Source: Haematobia irritans (Eukaryota; Arthropoda; Insecta; Diptera; Muscidae). From it: a stretch of 64,000 nt of DNA. The notes beneath the pieces are model-generated. The model had not been told where the DNA came from, ran no database searches, and saw nothing but the letters and a program-made list of their open reading frames with translations. Shown here in pieces: positions 34,285-45,474 of the stretch; position 1 is the stretch's first letter, and each line of letters begins with the position of its first letter. The stretch is taken from NCBI RefSeq assembly GCF_050003625.1, contig NC_134398.1, positions 57,993,641 through 58,057,640 on the forward strand, in the 5' to 3' direction. Both the position numbers and the translations under genes were made by a program.

Positions 34285-34638
34285 CAAAGATTATAAATTT
34301 GAGGAAGATGGGAGATTGGCTTGCGTCATACCAAATGTTGCATTTACCAGATTAGTTTAATACATGTTTGTAATCTTTTAGTTGTTTTTAGTTTTTATTT
34401 TTTAAATGAAAAATGTAATTTTCTTAATGAAACAATGTTAAATTTTAGGCAACAACAAAAAAATTACATTTTCCCCTTTATGAAAATTTATTTCGTGCTC
34501 TTAATTTCTTTTTATTTGCATTTTAATGATATGTCAATACTTGTCGTATACGCGTTTGGTTCGAGTATTAAACTAATGTGGTAAATGGTTTGATGTGCTC
34601 AGTAGCCAATCTCCCATCTTCCTCTTCTATAATCTTTG
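34285..34638 (+). mobile_element. hAT-like MITE, left arm of palindrome
   Basis: The arm has its own terminal inverted repeats (CAAAGATTATA ... TATAATCTTTG, extending to gaggaagatgggagattggc). GTGGAGGG at 34277-34284 precedes it, and the matching 8-bp copy appears inverted at 34680-34687. An 8-bp duplication with CAAAG ends is typical of hAT elements. The 87-codon open frame inside is present in both arms and has no known motif. Confidence 0.7.
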
Positions 34639-34687
34639 GTATATACGGCCGTAAGTTCGGCCACATCGAATCTTATGTACCCTCCAC
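34639..34687 (-). other. Flipped 153-A 3'-end segment between inverted MITEs
   Basis: These 49 bp are the 153-A terminus (gtatatacggccgtaagttc ... accctccac) in the orientation opposite to the flanking 153-A sequence at 33677-34284. They carry the second copy of the 8-bp target duplication (ccctccac) at their right end, where inversion would put it. Confidence 0.7.
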
Positions 34688-35037
34688 CAAAGATTATAGA
34701 AGAGGAAGATGGGAGATTGGCTACTGAGCACATCAAACCATTTACCACATTAGTTTAATACTCGAACCAAACGCGTATACGACAAGTATTGACATAGCAT
34801 TAAAATGCAAATAAAAAGAAATTAAGAGCACGAAATAAATTTCCATAAAGGGGAAAATGTAATTTTTTTGTTGTTGCCTAAAATTTAACATTGTTTCATT
34901 AAGAAAATTACATTTTTCATTTAAAAAATAAAAACTAAAAACAACTAAAAGATTACAAACATGTATTAAACTAATCTGGTAAATGCAACATTTGGTATGA
35001 CGCAAGCCAATCTCCCATCTTCCTCAAATCTATAATC
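34688..35037 (-). mobile_element. hAT-like MITE, right arm of palindrome
   Basis: This is an inverted copy of the left arm. Matching blocks 34289-34640 and 34686-35037 are both 352 bp with no gap, and I count about three mismatches. The outermost few bases (ttg) of this copy are lost. Confidence 0.75.
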
Positions 35038-35072
35038 TATCATAATATAATATAAGTAAACTGCCAAAACCG

Positions 35073-36598
35073 TTTTTATAACCACCACCATAGAATGGTG
35101 ACGGGGGTATAATAAGTTTGTCATTCCGTTTGTAACACATCGAAATATCGATTTCCGACTATATAAAGTATATATATACTTGATCAGGGAGAAATTCTAA
35201 GACGTGTCCGTCTGTCTGCCTGTTGTAATCACGCTACAGCCTTCAATAATGGCGCTATCGTCCTGAAGTTTGGCACAAATTCGTCTTTTGTTTGCAGGCA
35301 GGTCACGTTCGAAGATGAGCTATATCGATCCAAGTTTTGATATAGTCCCCATATAAACCGACCTCCCGATTTGGGGTCTTGGGTTTATAAAAACTGTAGT
35401 TTTTATCCAATTTGCCTGAAATTGGAAATCAAAAAGTGTACCGGAAATGGTGTCTATCGGTTCATGCTTTGGTATAGCGCCCATATGGACCGATTTCCCG
35501 ATTATGCTTCTTGGGCGTCTAGAAAGTGTATTTTATATTGACCGATCTCCCGATTTTATTTCTTGGGCTTCTAGAATCCGTAATTTTTACCCAATTTGCC
35601 TCAAATCGGAAATCTAGAGGTATTCTAGGACCTTAAAGAGGTGTGCCGCAAATGGTGAGTATCGGTCCATGTTTTGATATAGCCCCCATATAGACCGATC
35701 CCTCGATTTTACTTCTTGGGCTTCTAGAATCCGTAGTTTTTATCCAATTTGCCTGAAATTGGAAATCTATAGGTATTCTAGGAAAATAAAGACGTGTGTC
35801 GAAAATGGTGAGTACCGGTCCATGTTTTGATATAGCCCCCATATAGACCGATCTCCCGATATTACTTCTTGGTCTTCTAGAATCCGTCATTTTTACCCAA
35901 TTTGGCTCAAATCGGAAATCTAGAGGTATTCTAGGACCATAAAGAGGTGTGCCGAAAATGGTGAGTATCGGTACAGTTTTTGATATAGCCTGCTTATAAA
36001 CCGGCCCTCCGATTTGGGGTCTAGATTCTAGAACTACAATTAAATGTGCTGAATGCTGTGTGTATCCTTCCATGTTTTGGTATAGACCCCATTACACCGA
36101 ACTCCCAATTTAACTCCTAGGTTTTCTACATATTGTAGTTTTTATCTCATTTGCCACAAATTGAATATATACTGACAAAATGTATATGATTTAGTTTTAT
36201 CGGTTCATTTTGTAAGGCCTCCATATAGACCGATTTCACTTATTGAGGGTATATGTTAGAAGGCGCACTGATCATGAAAATTGCTTGAAACTGAATGAAA
36301 AATTTCCAGATTTTACTTCTCGTAGTCATTTAAATAATTGGGATGAAAATTCACAGATTTTAGATTTCAAATCAAGGCGTTATTTCATCATTTTCTTGCA
36401 CTTACAAGAGATGTTTATGATTCCTCTAAAACCTAAACCAAAAATGGTTCTTATAAATTCAGAATCTGATCTAATCTTCATAGGTAAAATCTTTACATTT
36501 ATCTGTGGGAAGCTTACTGGTTGAACTGATTATATTTGATTCATGGTGGTGGGTAGTTAAGATTCGGCCCGGCCGAACTTACTACTGTATATACTTGT
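35073..36598 (+). mobile_element. 153-A' element
   Basis: It starts ttttataaccaccaccatag and ends gattcggcccggccgaactt ... tatatacttgtt. Landmarks at 35682, 35835 and 35988 are 153 bp apart; the 5' part of the array has deletions (35345 to 35477 is 132 bp). The minus-strand 146-codon frame is again the array in register. Confidence 0.75.
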
Positions 36599-37680
36599 TC
36601 ATTGATCAACTTCTCATGGTCAGTTACGAACCGCTTCTTAAATGGGTGGATTTCGTTGCATTTTGGCAGCGTTTCGCTAATGAAAATGTGATCCATAAAA
36701 TTATATCGAACTGTTTTTCATACCTTCTATTTGCCATAGAAATTACGTTATCTACGAAACACGTTCATGTTGACTAAATTGAATCAATTAATCACAAAAT
36801 TAGCTATTTTTTTTGGGCAGAATGTTGTCTTTCTAACGCCATCTCGCGGAATCCAATCATACTCGTACTTACACAATGCCATACATAGGAAAAATAATAG
36901 ATTTTTATTTACTACACCAGATAATTGAATCATTTGATGTTTTATAATAATTCAATATAATAGCTCACAGAAAGTTTTGTTTTTATTACCTGATACATTA
37001 AATTAAGGAATGGAGTTATATTAAAAGCACACCATAGCTGAATTAAGCGCCATGGGAGTCTGAAAGTTTCATTTTCAGCATTGTCAATACAGATCCATCC
37101 ACTCTGGGCCTCTTGTCACTTGCATGAAACCATTCATCCAAACTTTGAAAATATATAAGTGAAATTAATTTCCACCTACAACCACAACTCATAGTTGAAC
37201 ACGAGGACTCTAACATAAAAGTCGTGTGACATTTTATGCTTATTTGGGGGAAAATATGTTTGCCTCTATAGAGTCTATATGTATTTCTGAACAAATAATT
37301 ATGTTGAGATTTTTCTCCTACTCTCGAAAAATATCATAACAGACGAACGTCATGCATTCGACTACTTTATGATAATGAACTTTTTATGTCGCTCTGCAAT
37401 TTTAATTTACTCGTTTCAATGTTCGGTAAGAGAATATAGACAGACCAGCCAACCATTGGAAGTCCTAAAGATGTGGATTGGTTGAGCAGACATTGGGTAT
37501 AGGTACGAGTATGTTTTGGTACTTCATAAATTTACCATTCACTTCATAAATGACAAAAGTTCGCCTTTTTCTGCCAGTGCTTTTGCTTCGGCCGTGTATA
37601 GTTTTGCTTTTGATACTAGGATGTGAAGAGAATATTTGAAGTAACCAAAATTAATTCGAAATCATCAATAAGTATTGTTA
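36599..37680. other. Unassigned, non-repetitive stretch
   Basis: I see no convincing coding region or repeat family, apart from a short aattgaatcaattaatcaca piece near 36778 that recalls the AATTGATT elements. Confidence 0.4.
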
Positions 37681-37930
37681 CACCCAGAGAAGGAATATGA
37701 TCACCTCAAACATGTTTTAAGAGCAAAATGTTATTTTTGGGTGGTGACCATGTAACATGGTTTTCGCAACCATGTTATTTTCTTGGAAATCATGTACCTG
37801 ATTTCGGCAAGCAGGTTATATTTGACGAGAAAATAACATTTTAGTGACAAACATGTTACATGGTCACCATACAAAAATAACATTTTGCTCTAGAAACATG
37901 TTTGAGGTGATCATATTCCATCTCTGCGTG
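37681..37930 (-). mobile_element. 250-bp palindromic MITE, second copy
   Basis: It is exactly the same length as the 12354 copy and in the opposite orientation, with TA at 37679-37680 and 37931-37932. The ends CACCCAGAGAAGGAATATGA and tcatattccatctctgcgtg differ at a few positions, so one end has drifted towards the CACGCAGAG form of the larger palindromic family. Confidence 0.85.
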
Positions 37931-38062
37931 TAGAAAAACAAAAATTGCATATCTTGTGATATACAGATTTGAGAAAAAAGTGCGGAGAAAAAGGAGGCAA
38001 AGGTTCGCTAAAGCGCACATTGTTCCAGAAAAGTTCGATAGTAGAAAAATTTCGAACGTTCG

Positions 38063-38330
38063 TTGTATCGAAATAATAACGGATATTTTTCGACTTATTT
38101 GCCATGTTTTGTTCCGCCATGTTTGTTTTTGACAAAGAAAGAGATTAAAAAGTCATTTCAGTTTATGAAATTGTTAAGTGCGGAGTGTCTGAGCGAATCT
38201 AAAAGAGGTAAGTACATACTATATATTTTTTATAAAACTACCAATTTTCTTTCATGTTTAATTTGCAGACGACCTGCATAACAAGAAATTCCGCTTAAAG
38301 AAGTTAATGCAGTGCCTTAAACCACTTTAA
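38063..38330 (+). CDS. Candidate two-exon small protein gene
   Basis: Exon 1 (38063-38207) ends in ..AAAAGAG before GTAAGTACAT, a full-consensus donor. A 61-bp AT-rich intron (38208-38268) ends tttaatttgcag. Exon 2 runs to TAA at 38328-38330, and AATAAA lies at 38419-38424. The spliced frame stays open and gives 68 residues from the first ATG, or 34 from the inner ATG at 38165 (MKLLSAECLSESKR, then DDLHNKKFRLKKLMQC). The C-terminal half is basic and helical in character. The intron size fits higher Diptera. I do not recognise the protein; it could be the last two exons of a larger gene, or a pseudogene remnant. The signals are good but short, so chance is not excluded. Confidence 0.35.
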
Positions 38331-38418
38331 ATATATATTCCTAAATGTAAATAGTTTAAGTATTTTTTCGCAAGGCATAATATCTATATTGGTTTGTATT
38401 ATATTTATATTGTGTTGT

Positions 38419-38424
38419 AATAAA
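38419..38424 (+). terminator. Polyadenylation signal of the small-gene candidate
   Basis: AATAAA lies 89 nt after the stop codon, within tgttgtaataaaaacaaaa. Confidence 0.35.
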
Positions 38425-38786
38425 AACAAAAAACAAACTTGAAAATTTTCTTTTACTACACAACTTAGAATGGGAACAAAATTGGAATAAAACAGTACAG
38501 AAAACCTTCGAAACCGAAATGCTATCGAACTCGAAAACGAATTCGAAATAGATTCGTTAATGATCAGTTATACATATCGCGAAACCTTCGTTAACGAATC
38601 ACTAGCAAGCCTTCGAAAACGAAGAGTTTGCTGGCAGTTAAAGAACGACATATTAACGTTTGTCGAAAATTTTTCGAACCATTCTCGATATCGTTTTTGA
38701 TAGTTTTCTTCGAGAAATAACCGAAAATATTTCTATATCGAATACGATAACGAACTTTGTGGTCAGGTGGGATTGGAAAGTTTGGT

Positions 38787-39412
38787 TTCGCACACTGAAA
38801 AAAATCGTGCCCGGTTACAAAGATTTTGTCTTTATTTTAAAAATTTTGGCATTGATTCTGAGCTAAAGAAGCGGAAAATACAAGTAAGCATACTTTTAAG
38901 ACACAATTTTCTTTTAAATTTGGGTTTTGTGTACTTGCTTTTAGGAAGCAACTTTTAATTATTCGCTTTTCAGCTTTTTTTCATATACTATTAAAGTCCT
39001 TTAAATAACGAGTTAACGACAACGTAATTTTCCAAATTAAGACTCGACTTCCAGTAGAAATTATGCTATGTTTCAAGTAAAAAACATCATTAAAATAAAG
39101 TGTTGAAAAACATGTCCTATATTTGAACGATTTGTTGCTTTGTAGTCAAGATGCAAAAAGACAACAAATTTAAAGACAATTTCATTAAATTTAAAAACGT
39201 TTTTTCTTTCATGTTATGATACCCATTTTTAAGAAAAATCACTTAATTATAAGCACAATACGACATCATTGAAAAGTTTTTCGACTTTTGGACAAGGAAA
39301 AAAACTTTATATTAGATAAATGCGTCTTCTATGCTAAGCAAAATTTGCATTCGTATTTTAAAGACATGAAATATTTGACCTCACGACAATATTTTTTTCA
39401 GTGCACATAACT
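38787..39412. mobile_element. CACTGAAAAAA element, copy 2 with both ends
   Basis: Inverted ends CACTGAAAAAAATCGTG and cgacaatatttttttcagtg bound 626 bp. The body matches the inverse of 2042-2676 and part of 4850-5149. No ORF is seen. Its non-autonomous DNA-transposon nature is inferred from the ends. Confidence 0.65.
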
Positions 39413-39599
39413 GAGAAATTTTCGGAACCCATATTGTTTCGGATAAATACTCATTGGTATTTGATAAGCAAGTGTCCTCTTCACTTCACTGCTTGCACTC
39501 TGGGAGAAAGAGAGTGTATGTGCTATTTTCGACAGCGAATTGCATACTTGTAGTGACAAGTTATTCGATGCAGACCTCTAGATAATAGAAAGTTAACAA

Positions 39600-40019
39600 G
39601 GAGAGAGTGAACTAGAAAGTCGAACTGGGCCGACTATATCATACCCTACTGAATTAGTAAACATAAGCATTTGTGGGGTATCATTGATATATGTTTGGGA
39701 GACAAACCTCATTTCCATATTTAAGAACATTAAAGGGTATATGTTTATGAGAGCTTTATTTCAATCTGAACATAAATACCTGATATTAGGATCTATACTT
39801 GATTTTGCACTAATATTATTATGCCACTAATATTGACTTAAAAAGAGGAAATCACTCAATGTATCAAAATTTTGTGAAAATCGGTCAATATATTTATGAA
39901 AGAGCTATATGTAATTCTAAATAAGATCGGCTCATACATCAACATTTCAAATGTGAGATCGGTTACTAACTAAGGCTATTATGGGAAAATTTTGGAACAT
40001 CGGGCAATACATATATATG
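39600..40019 (-). mobile_element. Old 153-B relative, left part
   Basis: It starts aaagtcgaactgggccgact with atcataccct, then decayed units (gagagctttatttcaatctg). It is interrupted at 40020 by the palindromic element and resumes at 41162 with gggagctatatctaaacc. Confidence 0.55.
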
Positions 40020-41161
40020 CACGCACAGAAAAATCTTGCTTAGACATGGTTGCCGCATCCATTTAATGCTTATCTAGAGCATGTAATTGCCGCGAAAATC
40101 ATGTATTTTGTCTTTGTAAAAATAGTTTTCGAGCGGAGAAAAATGTATAGTGGCAATAAGCATTTGAATGGTTCTCAAATACCGCAAATATGTTCTATCA
40201 TTTAAATGATAGAATTTGAGACCATTAAATGGTCGGGAAAATCATGTACCTGACCATTAAATTTTTTGACTTTTTTACAGGGAAAAAAGTATTTTTATAG
40301 GTTGAGTATAGACATGTCTAGAACCATTACATGGCCATAAAGACCATTTACATTTTTTTCGTGACCATTTAATTTTTTAACTTTTTTGCAGCGAAAAGAA
40401 TTTTATAAAAGCATTGTGCAGGTACACACGATTTTCATTTTGCGCGTCGGTCGTGTGTTGATTGTTTTTTGGAATGCACGGAGAATACGGATTTACTGTA
40501 TTTTGTGTTAATTTATTTATTCAGAAGTGGCACGTGGTTTTATGTGAAGACAAAAAAGGAAAGTGTAATTGAAAAAATTTACCTGTTTTTTGTTCTGCAT
40601 TTTGCTATATGGTATCATTTATTTTTATTTGCATTTACATGATGTTTGCGTTTGTACATTTGATGGGCACGATGTAAATATGGAATAATTACTGATTGTT
40701 GAAATTGAAAAAAATAGAGTGTGTAAAAATATATGATGTTTGCTTGAACGGCATTATAAATACAAATAAACAATGAATTAGTTTATAAATAAATAAAACA
40801 AATAAATAAAGTTAATTTTGTGTTTTCTTTTCTCAAGTGGCGTCCTTTTTTCGACAATGTTTTTTTCATAAAAATCAAAACATTTTAGGTTGTGACCATG
40901 TTCTTTTAACTAGAAGAAAAACATTTTGAATGAATACCGTAACATTTTAAATCGTGACCATTGTCTTTTCATTCAAACAAAATTCTTTTTATCAATATAA
41001 TAATATTTTAGATGATGACAATTATATTTTTCTTAGAACCATGTTCACTGAGCCAACATGGTTGCAGGTGAAAATGTTACATGGTCGACGCAAAAATAGC
41101 TCCTATCATATTATTTTGCTCTTCAAATATGATTGTGACAATCATGTTTCTTCTCTGCGTG
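40020..41161. mobile_element. CACGCAGAGAAG palindromic element, 1142 bp
   Basis: The ends are CACGCACAGAAAAATC and gtttcttctctgcgtg, flanked by TG on both sides (40018-40019, 41162-41163). Removing it rejoins the 153-type landmark atatatatgggagctatat. Internal marks shared with 51027-52094 include atcatttaaatgatagaa and tgatgggcacgatgtaaata. It appears non-coding. Confidence 0.75.
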
Positions 41162-41419
41162 TGGGAGCTATATCTAAACCTGAACCGATTTTGATGATGC
41201 ACATATATAGTGGGGAGCACAACCGAGTGCATGTTGAGCACTTAGGGGTATGCTTTATTTGCTTAATAAAAATCGTCTATTGAGTCCAATTGTTACAAAA
41301 TTTATTTCACTTATACTTTATTTCCTGATAAACAAAACTGTACATTTAGACAAATCATACACCTATACCAATGCATTTATTAAAATAAAATAAAAGTTAA
41401 TCTGCATAATACATTAAAA

Positions 41420-41770
41420 TCAAATATCTTAGTATTTAGTCCATAGTCCTTTATTTCAAATTATGGTTTTAACTCGTCTTGACATACTTCTACAAAGTTT
41501 TTTTTTATTATTTCTTTTGGAATATCTGACTAATTGTGCTGATCTTGGCTCTAGATCTCATCGCTACTTTTTGGTGCTCTTTGGTATGATCTCAAGCACC
41601 TTTTAACCAGACACCATAAATTCTTAATGGAATTGAAATTGGGGCTTTGTGGTAGCCTTTTGAGCATTTGAAAACTGTGCTCCGACAAGAATTTCTTTAC
41701 TATTTTGTAAGTATGCTTGGGTTTGCCGTCTTTTTGAAAAACAACTTGATCCCCAAGGTATGCGCAACCT
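41420..41770 (-). pseudogene. Tc1-like transposase relic, C-terminal part
   Basis: The minus strand keeps the Tc1 signature order: a FQKDGKPKHT block (second catalytic D region), LSEHSF, then PQSPNFNSIKNLW where the usual catalytic E of the PIENLW block is K. A terminal IPKEIIKK ... DYGLNTK tail is followed by stop codons. Tc1 transposases cut and paste at TA. The N-terminal half is absent, and the 153-B element starting at about 41800 truncates it. The loss of the catalytic E and in-frame stops mark it as dead. Confidence 0.75.
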
Positions 41771-41799
41771 CCACAGAAAAATTTGATTGCACTATGTCT

Positions 41800-43700
41800 T
41801 TATACCCTTCACCACTACAGGGTATAATAAGTTTGTGCATTTGTATCTAACGCCAAGAAGGAAAAGTCTGAGACCAATCGTTTGGTATACCGATCGTCTT
41901 AGAATTAAATTCTGAATCGATTTACCGATGTCCGTCTGAATGTCTGTTCATGTATTTTTGTGCGCAAAGTACAGGTCGCAGTTTAAGTCCGATCGTCCTC
42001 AAATTTGGCATAGAGTCGTTTTTTGGAACAAAGACAATCGCTATTGATTTTGGAAAAAATCGGTTAAGATTTAGATATAGCTGTCATATATATTTATCCC
42101 CGATCTTGTCATAATTGGAGTGTTTATTAACCGATGTTCTTCACATTCCGTACATCCGAATATTTTATGAGTTTGGAAAAACTTGCAAAATATCAGCTAA
42201 ATCGGTTCAGATTTAGATATAGCTCCCATATATATCTTTCGTCCGATTTAGACTCATATGGCAACAGAGGCCAAAGTTTACTACAGATTTTCGTGAAATT
42301 TTGCACAGAGAGTAGAATTGACATTCTACCAATGCTTGCTAAATTTGATTGAAATCGGTTCAGATTTAGATATAGCTTACATATATAGATTTCGTCCGAT
42401 TTGCACTTATATGGCCTCAAAAGCTAGAGTTTTGCCCTGACTTGCTTCAAATTTTGCACTAGAGGTACGTTTAACGGTGTCGTTATGTGTGCCAAATTTG
42501 GTTAAAATCGGTTCAGATTTAGATATAGCATATAAATCTTTCGCCCGATTTGCACTTATATGGCATCAAAAGTCAGAGTTTTGCCGTGATTTGCTTCAAA
42601 ACGAGAGGTACGTTCAATGGCCAAATTTGGTTAAAATCTGTTCAGATTTAGATATAGCTCCAATATATATCTTTCGCCCGATTTTGACTTATATGGCCTC
42701 AAAAGCCATGACTTGCTTCAGAGGAGTACGTTTAACAGTATCGGTAAGTGTGCCAAATTTGGTTGAAATCGGTTCAGATTTAGATATAGCTCCCATATAT
42801 ATCTTTCGCCGATTTACACTCAAATGACCACGGGGGCCATTTACGTGAAATATTGCAGAGAAAGCAGAACTATTATTCTAATTATGCATGTCTAATTTAG
42901 TAAAAATCGGTTCAGATTATATATAGCTCCCATATATATGTACACCAAAGTTGGGAAAATATGGTAGACTCTTCAATGGGATTTTCCTCCACTTGACTGG
43001 ATAGTTTCCACAGAGAATATATTTAATATGATATATAAGTGTGTCAAGTTTGATCTAATTTGGTTCAGATAGAGATAAAGCCTCCCTATATTCGTTCTTC
43101 CGATTTATACAAATATGGCCAATTTCCCACACTTTACACAAAATTCTGTGATGATTTCCCCATATCTTAGTCATATCCTACACACAGTAATGCCAGACTT
43201 TCCACAGAACGGTTGAGTTTTAAATAAGGCTACACGTCGCCCGACTTGACCAAATAATATATCACAACCCACACTTGACCATATATCTTAGCAAGATCTA
43301 ACCAATATCCTTGTAAAATCGTCACTGCTGAGTAGCAAAAATTGTAAATGTTAGTCGAATTGTCCTATATCTCGAATACATTAGTATCGGCTGATAAATC
43401 ATAAATGCTCTTTTGTACAATTGCGTTAAAATTTCTCTCGCTTCATATTTCCCATATTTTTTGCTAATATTGTGTTTCATTCCAGGGCGTTATCCGATTT
43501 CAATTTTAATTCTAGAGATTTTGTAGAAGTACAAAAAATTGTCTCCATTATAAGTATTTGTATACTTATAATGTGGAAATGCAAACCTTTATATAGCTCC
43601 CAGCAAATTTGAAGTAGTTGAAATGGTAACACAAGTGTTTGTCTACATAGTGGTAAAGGGTATAATATAGTCGGCTCCGCCCGACTTTAGACTTTACTTA
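41800..43700 (+). mobile_element. 153-B element, plus orientation
   Basis: It begins tatacccttcaccactacag, has only a short remaining GTCY tract (about 41931-41947), and array landmarks at 42080, 42222 (142 bp), 42375 and 42528 (153 bp each), then shortened units. The 3' end is agtcggctccgcccgacttt followed by agactttacttacc. Confidence 0.75.
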
Positions 43701-43892
43701 CCACCCCAGGGCATTAACCGTCTTAAATTTTAAGTCAATAGATTTTCTAAGAAGTCTTAAATATATTGTCGGTTCAGATTTAAACGTATGTATATGGGAA
43801 CATAAACCTTTATATATAGCACCCAACAACAACAACTTGAAGGATTTCAGATGGTATCGAAAATGCAGATCACAAAGTGCTGCAGGGTATAA
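43701..43892 (+). mobile_element. 153-B 3'-end fragment
   Basis: A second terminal piece (gggcattaaccgtcttaaat ... gggtataatatagtcgccc) lies directly behind the first, the same head-on-tail arrangement seen at 9842. Confidence 0.55.
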
Positions 43893-43996
43893 TATAGTCG
43901 CCCAAACTTTTCGGTGTTCGGTCGAAGCAGGAATCGAACCCACGACCTTGTGTATGCAAGGCGGGCATGCTAACCATTGCACCACGGTGGCTCCCA
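43893..43996 (-). mobile_element. SINE tRNA-like head fragment
   Basis: The minus strand carries the pol III head: gccaccgtggtgcaatggtt with A box TGGTGCAATGG, and B box GGTTCGATTCC. Directly to its right, aatgaatagtctaaatgagc resembles the SINE/LINE tail in the opposite direction, so two truncated copies seem to abut. Confidence 0.7.
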
Positions 43997-45474
43997 ATGA
44001 ATAGTCTAAATGAGCCTGAATTAACGAGCTATCAATATGCATATATAACTTAGTTCAGACGGTATTTTAAATCGCTCTAATCGGACGGATTTAGTTATAT
44101 TCCCCATATAAATGGATCCAGTTGAAAATTTGGCATGTGATATCAGTATAGAAATTGAGTCCATAATTATATAGAATTTTACATATCAAATAAACTAAAC
44201 CTTTTACAATTCAAACAAAATTTTTCAATTCATATGATTTCGAATTTTCGTTTTTGTTTATTTTTGTTGGTAAAACTAGAATAGATACAAAAAATCCATC
44301 GGCTATGGATGGTGGTATGTTATGCACCACTAGAAATATCGTTGAGGTCCAAATAATACAGTTTAGCTATGCCTTTGTTATGGAAGTAAAATATAATCAA
44401 TCGATAATAACGCCTCAAGAAGGTAGGACTATTAAGAAAAATAGTCCTACCTTCCTTGTGGATAACAAAAATTTCACAAGAAATTTGTTATGCAATCGTT
44501 GGTAAAAGCTGAATTTTCGGTCCCATTTTTGTTTGCCTCACTTTTTTATAGCTTTCATTTTATTGGTTGTGCATAACCCCAGGTACTGATCAATCGTCCT
44601 ACCCTCAGGTATATTCAGATATAGCGACAAAAAGTCAAACTATGAACTTTATAATCATAATAACTGTCTCTGTCTACGGGTGGGTATTGTAGCTCCTCCA
44701 TGGAGAATAGACACCTGCTGTTGTTTTATAATTTTTTTGTGCAGGGGTTTTTTTCTGGTGGCTTTATTTGCAAATGACTTCAGATACTTTTGTGCTGCAA
44801 ATGCCCCCAGGGGTAGGTGCTGAAACGAATGAAAATTTTCCTTTCACAAAAAAAAAACTAGAAAGATACAAGGAAAACTTTTATAAATAATGCTAGAATG
44901 AGCTGAACGTTTCGTCTTTTTCATCTTGCTATTATCACTTTTTCTCTTTGGCAGTCTCATGTGAAAATTAATGGAAAAACTGTGGATATGCAAGGATATG
45001 CTTATAAGGCAAATTTTTAGTTTGCAAAAACATTTAAGAACGAGAGAAAGGCTGAATAAAAACGAAATGCACATTTAATATTTTCTTTTTTTTTCACATT
45101 CTATTTGAGAAGCTAATGACAATTTGTCTTATCCTCTTTTTTCATTGTCCTTTCAACGCTATTTTTTCAAACTGTTTTGCTTTGTTATATGCAACTTCAA
45201 ATCAATCATGAATTTGATTTGCAAATTCTTATCTGTCTCTTTTTGGAATGACGTTTTGCCAAATTAGCATTGGTATTTTTTTAAAGGATTTAAATAGTGG
45301 AAAATAACCGCTCAATTATTGTTCTTATTTCTCAGACGTTATATAACTCCATATTTATTAATTCCAAAAGTAAAGAAAAAAAGATAATATTAGAAAAACG
45401 TTATTTAAAAAAAAACATACCGAAAACGTTCATGGATAATATTTAAAATTTTTGTGTCAGTTGTATATTTTAAA
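43997..45474. other. Mostly unassigned; perfect hairpin at 44419-44452
   Basis: 43997-44180 is a decayed 153-type scrap. At 44419-44452 aaggtaggactatt is followed six bases later by its exact complement, a 14-bp perfect stem. The rest, including a T-rich stretch near 45070, shows no gene. Confidence 0.45.

Noticed and set aside
34321..35005. Pair of divergent 87-codon genes with the same product
   Set aside because: The two frames are mirror images in the arms of the MITE palindrome; no motif or promoter.
38470..38720. Dense TTCGAA/CGAA motifs as heat-shock elements
   Set aside because: The inverted nGAAn units lack the required 2-base spacing pattern, and no gene start lies nearby.
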